Below, in pieces: positions 17,859 to 22,451 of a DNA stretch of 22,451 nt. The position numbers and the translations under genes were made by a program. Where the stretch lies: the NCBI GenBank assembly GCA_030632625.1, contig DAOVUK010000005.1:1-22451 (forward strand), read 5' to 3'. The notes under the pieces are model-generated. The model made no database searches. It was not told the origin of the DNA and saw nothing but the letters and a program-made list of their open reading frames with translations. The DNA is from Gammaproteobacteria bacterium. Its GTDB lineage: Bacteria; Pseudomonadota; Gammaproteobacteria; GRL18. Numbering within the stretch: the stretch's first letter is position 1; every line of letters starts with the position of its first letter.

Positions 17859-19636
17859 CCCTGCCTCCCGATATGCTGCTCTATCTGTGAAACCACATCC
17901 GGCTGACTGATATCATCCGGGTCAATATTAAGCAGTCTCAGTGCACCTGACATGACCGTAGAAAAAAGAGGTGCTGCCACCAGACCACCGTAGTAGTCAC
18001 CATTATCAGGTTCATCAATCATAACCACAATGGCCATTTTTGGATCACTTGCAGGGGCATAACCGGCAAACACCGCACTGTATTTCTTTTTCGTATAGCC
18101 TCCCTGGCTGGAGGCTTTTTTCACTGTACCGGTTTTACCTGCCACTTTATATCCTGTCACTGCAGCCTGTGGTGCTGTCCCGCCTGGTTTAGCAACACTC
18201 TGCATCATTTTGCCCACCTGTTTTAATGAGCGTGATGACAGCGATACTTGTGCTATTGTCTTTTGTGCAATTGGATACTGGGTCAAAGTATTCAAAGCCG
18301 CTGATTCAGCTTTATCATCTGAATCACTTTGTGATAAAAACGTGACTGGCATTTTTTTACCACTTCTGGCAATAGTGCCATACGCACTTGCAAGCTGCAG
18401 ATTAGTCACTGACATGCCATAACCAAATGAAAGTGCGGCCTGCTCAATTTTTGAAACACGTCTTGGGCGGACCAGACGCCCGGAAGATTCACCTGGAAAA
18501 CCACTACCGGTATCACTGCCAAAACCAAAGCTGTAATAAGTATCCCAAAGCAGTGATTTTGGTAAGCTCAAAGCAATTTTTGAGGTACCGACATTACTTG
18601 ATTTCTGTATCACTGTAGACACATCAATAGTACCGTAAGCATGGGTGTCTTTAATTGTTTTACCATTAATCATAAACCAGCCGTCACCAGTTTCTATTAG
18701 TGTATTCGGACTATAGCGGCCGCTATTTAAAGCTGCAGCAATTGAAATAGGTTTCATCGTTGAACCGGGCTCAAACAGATCCGTTATCGCTCTATTGCGA
18801 TACAATCTTGATTTTCGATCCTGTAATCGGTTTGGATTAAATCCCGGCTGACTCGCCATGGCAATCACTTCACCTGTTTCAATATCTAATACCACAATCG
18901 ATCCTGATTTTGCCTTATGTTGTTGTACAGTTTTTTTTAGTTCTTTATAAGCCAGATACTGGATACGACGATCCATACTCAGGCTCAAATCACTACCCGG
19001 CTGAGGTGCCTGAATTTGCTCCTCAATTGCAATAATACGACCGAGACGATCTTTAACCACACGTTTGCGGCCTGACTGACCGCTTAACCATTCGTTATAA
19101 GCCAGTTCCATTCCTTCCTGACCATTATCATCAACGTCTGTAAATCCCAGAACATGACCAAAAATTTCACCATCCGGGTAATAACGTCGATATTCCCGCT
19201 GTACATGAATCCCTTTGACATTCAGGTTTAAAATTCGCTGCGCCAAATCAGGGTTAATACGTCTCTTAATATAGACAAACTCTTTGTTGGCCCGTTTTTT
19301 TATTTTATTTTTAATGTACTGACTATTCAGTTTTAATAATTTGGCAACCTGATAAATTTTCTTATTATCGACCTCAAATTCTTTCGGATTAATCCAGATA
19401 GACGAAACCGGTGTGCTGATTGCCAGAGGATAACCGTTTCTATCAGTAATCATACCTCTATGGGCAGTGACCTCCAGTTGCCGTAAAACCCTGGCATTTC
19501 CCTGCCCTTTTAAAAACTCCTTATTAACAACCTGCAAATCCAGAACTCGCCAGATTAACGCACAACAAACCACAACAAGAATCAAGTATATAAAATTGAT
19601 TCGGTAGGGCTGTATCTGATGGTTCACTTTTGACAT
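17855..19636 (-). CDS. ftsI: Septal peptidoglycan transpeptidase FtsI (PBP3)
   Basis: Class B penicillin-binding protein that cross-links septal peptidoglycan with FtsW. 593 residues (E. coli 588). A short cytoplasmic tail and one membrane segment (about 13-29) are followed by the dimerisation domain (HRGMITDRNG at 59-68, RRYYPDG). The transpeptidase domain has the three active-site motifs: S292-T-M-K295 in EPGSTMKP, S346-S-N in QKSSNVG, and K501-T-G in AGKTGTVKK. A hydrophilic stretch around 434-463, with PIAQ-TIAQ as a faint duplication, makes up most of the difference from relatives. The start lies 11 bp after the ftsL stop and no ribosome binding site is obvious, so coupling to ftsL is likely. 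The stop overlaps murE (ATGA). Confidence 0.97.
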   Translation of the reverse strand: MSKVNHQIQPYRINFIYLILVVVCCALIWRVLDLQVVNKEFLKGQGNARVLRQLEVTAHRGMITDRNGYPLAISTPVSSIWINPKEFEVDNKKIYQVAKLLKLNSQYIKNKIKKRANKEFVYIKRRINPDLAQRILNLNVKGIHVQREYRRYYPDGEIFGHVLGFTDVDDNGQEGMELAYNEWLSGQSGRKRVVKDRLGRIIAIEEQIQAPQPGSDLSLSMDRRIQYLAYKELKKTVQQHKAKSGSIVVLDIETGEVIAMASQPGFNPNRLQDRKSRLYRNRAITDLFEPGSTMKPISIAAALNSGRYSPNTLIETGDGWFMINGKTIKDTHAYGTIDVSTVIQKSSNVGTSKIALSLPKSLLWDTYYSFGFGSDTGSGFPGESSGRLVRPRRVSKIEQAALSFGYGMSVTNLQLASAYGTIARSGKKMPVTFLSQSDSDDKAESAALNTLTQYPIAQKTIAQVSLSSRSLKQVGKMMQSVAKPGGTAPQAAVTGYKVAGKTGTVKKASSQGGYTKKKYSAVFAGYAPASDPKMAIVVMIDEPDNGDYYGGLVAAPLFSTVMSGALRLLNIDPDDISQPDVVSQIEQHIGRQG

Positions 19637-19647
19637 AATATTTATAA

Positions 19648-19920
19648 CTATTGCCTTATATAGATAACATCACTGCTGGTATCCGGTGTTATCATCTGCA
19701 GCTTTTGTTTTGCTATACGTTCAATTCTTGCATGGGTTGCCCAGGTATTTTGCTCTAACTGCAATTGTCCCCACTCAACTTCCATATCATCTCTGTGTTT
19801 TTCCAACTGCTGCAGCTCAACAAAGAGCTTACGATTATAGTGTTTTACATAAACAACACTGATTGCAGAGACAAAAGTAACAATCAGCAAAATCATGATG
19901 AATAATACCCTGCCGCTCAT
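19648..19920 (-). CDS. ftsL: Cell division protein FtsL
   Basis: Small bitopic divisome protein that pairs with FtsB and regulates FtsWI. 90 residues. The membrane segment is at about 4-24 (VLFIMILLIVTFVSAISVVY). A heptad-like periplasmic coiled coil follows (about 32-62, FVELQQLEKHRDDMEVEWGQ), then the conserved end with RIERIAKQKLQM. The cytoplasmic tail is only three residues, much shorter than in E. coli (121 residues in total) but usual for many gammaproteobacteria. Assignment rests on topology and on its place between rsmH and ftsI. A 37-bp gap follows rsmH; AGGG lies 9 nt before the ATG. Confidence 0.93.
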   Translation of the reverse strand: MSGRVLFIMILLIVTFVSAISVVYVKHYNRKLFVELQQLEKHRDDMEVEWGQLQLEQNTWATHARIERIAKQKLQMITPDTSSDVIYIRQ

Positions 19921-19957
19921 TTCCTAAAACCCTGACTTATAAATTTGCCTGACAGCT

Positions 19958-20899
19958 TTATAACTTACTGGCCGCTCTCAATACTGCACTTCGGGCACGA
20001 GGATTATCAGCCAGTTCATATTTGCCCGCTTTGATTCTTTTACCGACCAGCTTCATTTTTCGATTAATCGCTTCTTCCATAACAGGTAAATCAGGCGGTA
20101 ACTTGTCACCATCGACCATTCGTTTAAAAAAACGCTTTACTTTTCGATCTTCAAGAGAATGAAAACTAATCACAGCCAGGTGTCCATTTTTAGCCAGACA
20201 TCGATAACTTTGCTGTAAACAATCATCCAGATCGCCTAACTCATTATTAATAAAAATCCGTATGCCCTGAAAACTACGCGTTGCCGGATGTTTTTTCTTT
20301 TCCCAGCGCGGGTGCGCCTGCTTCACAATTTCTGCTAACTGCTTAGTATCATTGAGCAATTCATTTTCTCTGGCTGAAACGATCGCTCTGGCAATGCGCC
20401 GTGAATAACGTTCTTCACCATACTCATACAAGACATTCGCTATTTCAGCTTCTTTGGCTTTGTTGAGCCATTGTGCTGCACTCATACCCTGCTGATCATT
20501 CATGCGCATATCCAGCGGACCCGATTGCTGGAAACTAAAGCCTCGTTGCGGATCATCCAGTTGCGGTGAAGAAACACCCAGGTCCAATAAAATACCATTT
20601 ATCCTGCCGCACAAGCCCTGTGCCGTAAGATATTCCTCTAATTCTGCAAATGAGCCATGGTGAATACTAAAACGGGCTTCATCAGCAAATTTTACTTCTG
20701 CCGTGGCAATTGCCTGAGGATCTTTATCAAAGGCAATTAATCGGCCGGTATCACCTAATTGCTCGAGTATCTGTTGTGCATGTCCACCCCGGCCAAAAGT
20801 ACCATCAACGTAAATACCTGCAGGATCTATGGCCAGAGCCTCAATGGACTCATCGAGCAGTACTGGTTTGTGTTCAAAACTCTTTTCATCAGAGGTCAT
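19958..20899 (-). CDS. rsmH: 16S rRNA (cytosine-1402-N4)-methyltransferase RsmH (MraW)
   Basis: SAM-dependent methyltransferase acting on C1402 in the ribosomal P site. 313 residues, the same as E. coli. The SAM-binding loop VDGTFGRGGHAQQIL is at about 31-45. LIAFDKDPQA, GILLDLGVSSPQLDDPQRGF, FQGIRIFINNEL and VISFHSLEDRKVKRFF are family signatures. The gene starts 15 bp after the mraZ stop, with AGG 9 nt upstream. No insertion or repeat is seen. Confidence 0.98.
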   Translation of the reverse strand: MTSDEKSFEHKPVLLDESIEALAIDPAGIYVDGTFGRGGHAQQILEQLGDTGRLIAFDKDPQAIATAEVKFADEARFSIHHGSFAELEEYLTAQGLCGRINGILLDLGVSSPQLDDPQRGFSFQQSGPLDMRMNDQQGMSAAQWLNKAKEAEIANVLYEYGEERYSRRIARAIVSARENELLNDTKQLAEIVKQAHPRWEKKKHPATRSFQGIRIFINNELGDLDDCLQQSYRCLAKNGHLAVISFHSLEDRKVKRFFKRMVDGDKLPPDLPVMEEAINRKMKLVGKRIKAGKYELADNPRARSAVLRAASKL

Positions 20900-20914
20900 A
20901 GCTCAATACCTAAA

Positions 20915-21352
20915 TTAAAGAGAAAGAGATTTCAACTCTTCAGATAACTCCAGCTCTTCATCATCATCCCACTCACTGTTCCAGCTGTCTTCATCCCATA
21001 CTTCAAATTTATTGCCAAGACCAACCAGAACAACTTGTTTATCAAGACCCGTTTTTTCTCTTAGATAAGGTGGTAAATTAATCCGGCCATTTTTATCCAT
21101 ATCGCAGTCGGTGGCATGTCCAAGATACAGACGTTTTATTCTAATAGCGGCTTTATCCACACTGGACAGCTTCACCAGCTTGGCTTCAACATCTTTCCAG
21201 TCATTATAAGGATAAATCACCATACGCTTTTCAGTATCCAAAGTGATGACCAGGTGTCCGGCACAATCACCCATAAGGCGTTCTCTATAGCGACTTGGAA
21301 TCGCTAAACGCCCTTTTGCATCAAGATTGAGTCTGCTGACACCATTTGGCAC
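20915..21352 (-). CDS. mraZ: Transcriptional regulator MraZ
   Basis: First gene of the cluster. In the known family, MraZ is an oligomeric AbrB-fold DNA-binding protein that represses the mra promoter at TGGG repeats. 145 residues (E. coli 152), with two DxxxR half-domains: LDAKGRLAIPSRYRERL (10-26) and MDKNGRINLPPYLREKTGL. Its C-terminus is acidic. The start is a GTG at 21352 (VPNGVSRLNLD). An in-frame stop lies just upstream and no in-frame ATG occurs before codon 27, so GTG is the only start giving a full domain. The family's usual N-terminus is M(F/Y)RG-xxxLNLD. An out-of-frame ATG at 21359 reads MYR and then diverges, consistent with a 7-nt insertion. No clear ribosome binding site is seen. 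Confidence 0.93.
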   Translation of the reverse strand: MPNGVSRLNLDAKGRLAIPSRYRERLMGDCAGHLVITLDTEKRMVIYPYNDWKDVEAKLVKLSSVDKAAIRIKRLYLGHATDCDMDKNGRINLPPYLREKTGLDKQVVLVGLGNKFEVWDEDSWNSEWDDDEELELSEELKSLSL

Positions 21353-21440
21353 GATACATTACCGATAATTAACTGTTAATTTTGCATTAAAACCAGAGTT
21401 CAGGAAGCAAGGTACAAATGATAAAAAAAGACTTATTTAT

Positions 21441-21494
21441 CCAACTTGATACCACTTTAACCCATTTTGATCCATTCTGATCCACTTTACCCCA
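21441..21494 (-). promoter_or_regulatory. MraZ operator: five to six TGGNN boxes
   Basis: Read on the minus strand, TGG-starting pentamers recur with exact 10-bp phasing at 21494, 21484, 21474, 21464 and 21454 (TGGGG, TGGAT, TGGAT, TGGGT, TGGTA), each separated by a 5-nt AT-rich spacer. A sixth TGG follows 11 bp further at 21443. TGGGN repeats with 5-nt spacers upstream of mraZ are the established binding site of MraZ. The first box begins just past the predicted transcription start, so bound MraZ would block promoter clearance. Confidence 0.88.
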
Positions 21495-21502
21495 CAATTG
21501 CA

Positions 21503-21531
21503 ACTATAGAAACTGTTGAGGATAAGGTCAA
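21503..21531 (-). promoter_or_regulatory. mra (dcw) sigma-70 promoter
   Basis: On the minus strand, -35 TTGACC (21531 to 21526) and -10 TATAGT (21508 to 21503) each match consensus at 5 of 6 bases and are separated by exactly 17 bp. Transcription would start near 21496, immediately before the MraZ boxes, leaving a leader of about 144 nt before the GTG of mraZ. It is probably the main promoter of the whole cluster. Confidence 0.78.
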
Positions 21532-21540
21532 GTAAAATCG

Positions 21541-21890
21541 TATAAATTTTCAATTTCTTTCTTTTATGACAATGACTTAGCCTAAATATCATTAAAATTA
21601 TCAGGGCTAATTTACTATTAAATCAGTGAGTTATTGATAATTATTAATGGAGGGACTAAGAAACAGAGCATATTTTGAAAATGACTATCTACTGCAACGT
21701 GGAAAACTGGAAATTATACTTATATGGCCGTTAGGAGAATTTTGTAGGAAAATGCTTAATTAAAAACACTTTGAGAATAAAAACACGACAAAAACACAAC
21801 ATCTAGACAATAAAATATCAAAAAAACACTACATGATGTGCTTTGTTTTTTGTACATAAAAACAAAAAAATAAGATATGAGGTTCTTCAC
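21541..21890. other. AT-rich intergenic DNA, no convincing gene
   Basis: I see no recognisable gene. A 38-codon plus-strand frame (21647-21763, starting MEGLRNRAYFEN) lacks a ribosome binding site and could be chance. The octamer AAAAACAC occurs four times within 68 bp (21762, 21779, 21790, 21822). At 21842-21866 there is an AT-only inverted repeat, TTTGTTTTT / AAAAACAAA, around TGTACAT. Confidence 0.6.
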
Positions 21891-21900
21891 AAATTTTCGA

Positions 21901-21940
21901 ATATTTGTCGCTTTACTACCAAAGGAGCCGTTCGGAAATA
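21901..21940 (-). repeat. Outer repeat copy, inverted relative to 22402-22447
   Basis: Contains a stem-loop (CGCTTT-actacc-AAAGG, with a bulged G) followed by GCCGTTCGGA (21927-21936). The copy at 22402-22447, read in reverse, has the same layout: a stem with loop acgacc, then the same GCCGTTCGGA. The AAA/TTT arms of the stem are swapped between the copies, so pairing is kept while sequence differs. Confidence 0.6.
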
Positions 21941-21956
21941 GTTGTGTTCAACAACC

Positions 21957-22078
21957 GTGATGGCGGCGGAGGTGTGGTACAGTTCTGGGGACGCTGCGAG
22001 TACATCCCTGTAGCGCTTAATGAAAACATCCCTGTTTTCAGAAACCCCAGAGCTGTACCACACCTCCGCCGCCATCAC
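21957..22078. repeat. Large inverted repeat H1 (34-bp arms)
   Basis: Arms 21957-21990 and 22045-22078 are complementary at 33 of 34 positions; the one exception is a G-T wobble. They are GC-rich (gtgatggcggcggagg at the outer end) in an AT-rich setting. The 54-nt loop holds an inner 7-bp hairpin (TGAAAAC / GTTTTCA, 22021-22040). A 28-nt segment of the loop (22014-22041) recurs exactly, in inverse orientation, at 22279-22306 in H3. Confidence 0.95.
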
Positions 22079-22104
22079 TCACTTCACCATGTTCCTCACT
22101 GTGA

Positions 22105-22218
22105 GCGTCCAAAATCAAAAGCAAAACTAAAATCAACAGAAAAAGCGTTTAAAATCAGTCGTATACAATCTATTTGTTGTTGATTTTTCTTTGGCTCTTG
22201 ATTTTTATTTTGGACAGC
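22105..22218. repeat. Inverted repeat H2 (imperfect, A/T-rich arms)
   Basis: Outer arms pair GTCCAAAAT (22107-22115) with ATTTTGGAC (22207-22215). Pairing continues inward, with small gaps, through AATCAAAAGC-like and AAAATCAACA-like segments (left arm to about 22138, right arm from about 22178). The loop of about 40 nt is A/T-rich. The arms are built from short AAAATCAA-type words, which makes the exact pairing ambiguous. Confidence 0.75.
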
Positions 22219-22245
22219 GAGAGAGAGGATAAATGCCGTAGAGAA

Positions 22246-22380
22246 TGTCGGGTGGACTGGTGCGTCTGAATGGGGTATCTGAAAACAGGGATGTTTTCAT
22301 TAAGCGTTCCATGGATGGACTTGCCAACAGTAGGCGCTTTAGGCGAGCGTCCCCAGTCAGATGAACCAGTCTACCCGGCA
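22246..22380. repeat. Inverted repeat H3 (30-bp arms)
   Basis: Arms 22246-22275 and 22351-22380 match at 25 of 30 positions (for example GTCGGGTGGACTGG against CCAGTCTACCCGG). The loop carries the module shared with H1: a TGAAAAC / GTTTTCA hairpin (22280-22299), a common downstream GGATG, and GCGTCCCC near the end. H1 and H3 carry this module in opposite orientation inside different arms. Confidence 0.9.
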
Positions 22381-22401
22381 GTCGTTCCCCAGATACAAAA
22401 G

Positions 22402-22447
22402 CAAATATTTATCCGAACGGCAGCAAAGGTCGTTTTGCTGATATTTG
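22402..22447 (+). repeat. Stem-loop repeat at right edge, inverted copy of 21901-21940
   Basis: Outer stem CAAATAT (22402-22408) / ATATTTG (22441-22447) and inner perfect 7-bp stem CAGCAAA / TTTGCTG (22421-22440, loop ggtcgt). The unpaired side segment between the stems holds TCCGAACGGC (22412-22421), which overlaps the inner stem by one base. The bulged stem-loop architecture resembles REP-type elements, but no GTAG/GGAC-type REP signature was recognised. Confidence 0.7.
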
Positions 22448-22451
22448 GAAA

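Noticed and set aside
21647..21763. 38-codon plus-strand frame, a possible small protein
   Set aside because: No Shine-Dalgarno, no membrane segment or known motif, and such a length is expected by chance in this region.
21887..22183. Open frames of 60-90 codons on both strands over the palindromes
   Set aside because: They arise from the inverted repeats (the two arms give similar peptides on opposite strands), have no ribosome binding site and no recognisable protein motif.

Overview
The window carries a complete division and cell-wall (dcw) cluster of a Gram-negative bacterium, very probably a non-enteric gammaproteobacterium of roughly 40% GC (estimated by eye). Gene order is the classical gammaproteobacterial one: mraZ, rsmH, ftsL, ftsI, murE, murF, mraY, murD, ftsW, murG, murC, murB, ddl, ftsQ, ftsA, ftsZ, lpxC, all on the minus strand. 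LpxC shows an outer membrane with lipid A. The DNPR motif of MurE shows meso-diaminopimelate peptidoglycan. Next to lpxC lie dciA (the DnaB helicase partner found in bacteria without DnaC) and the start of an M23-peptidase gene. I cannot name the genus.

Layout, left to right. 1-474: 5' part of the M23 gene (minus strand, cut by the window edge). 475-597: divergent promoter region. 598-1092: dciA (plus strand), converging on lpxC. 1115-21352: the 17-gene minus-strand cluster, read from right to left, with ATGA/TAATG overlaps or short gaps throughout. The widest gaps are before lpxC (own extended -10 promoter) and before ftsZ. 21353-21531: mraZ leader with a good sigma-70 promoter and a five- to six-copy MraZ operator. 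21541-21890: AT-rich DNA without a convincing gene. 21891-22451: an island of large inverted repeats.

The genes form one pathway. MurB, MurC, MurD, MurE, Ddl and MurF build UDP-MurNAc-pentapeptide. MraY and MurG convert it to lipid II. FtsW and FtsI (PBP3) polymerise and cross-link it at the septum. FtsZ and FtsA form the cytoplasmic ring, and FtsQ and FtsL link it to the synthase. LpxC commits UDP-GlcNAc to lipid A. MraZ represses the cluster and RsmH methylates 16S rRNA.

What is unusual: (i) short in-frame tandem repeats (15-, 18- or 24-bp units) inside at least six conserved genes (dciA, ddl, murC, murG, murE, and weakly ftsQ), some related in sequence between genes and two with recent dimer duplication; (ii) the nested inverted-repeat island beyond the mra promoter; (iii) an mraZ start that looks as if 7 nt had been inserted into a canonical N-terminus and the frame rescued by GTG; (iv) an extended MraZ operator. 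No CRISPR array, tRNA, rRNA, transposase or phage gene was seen.
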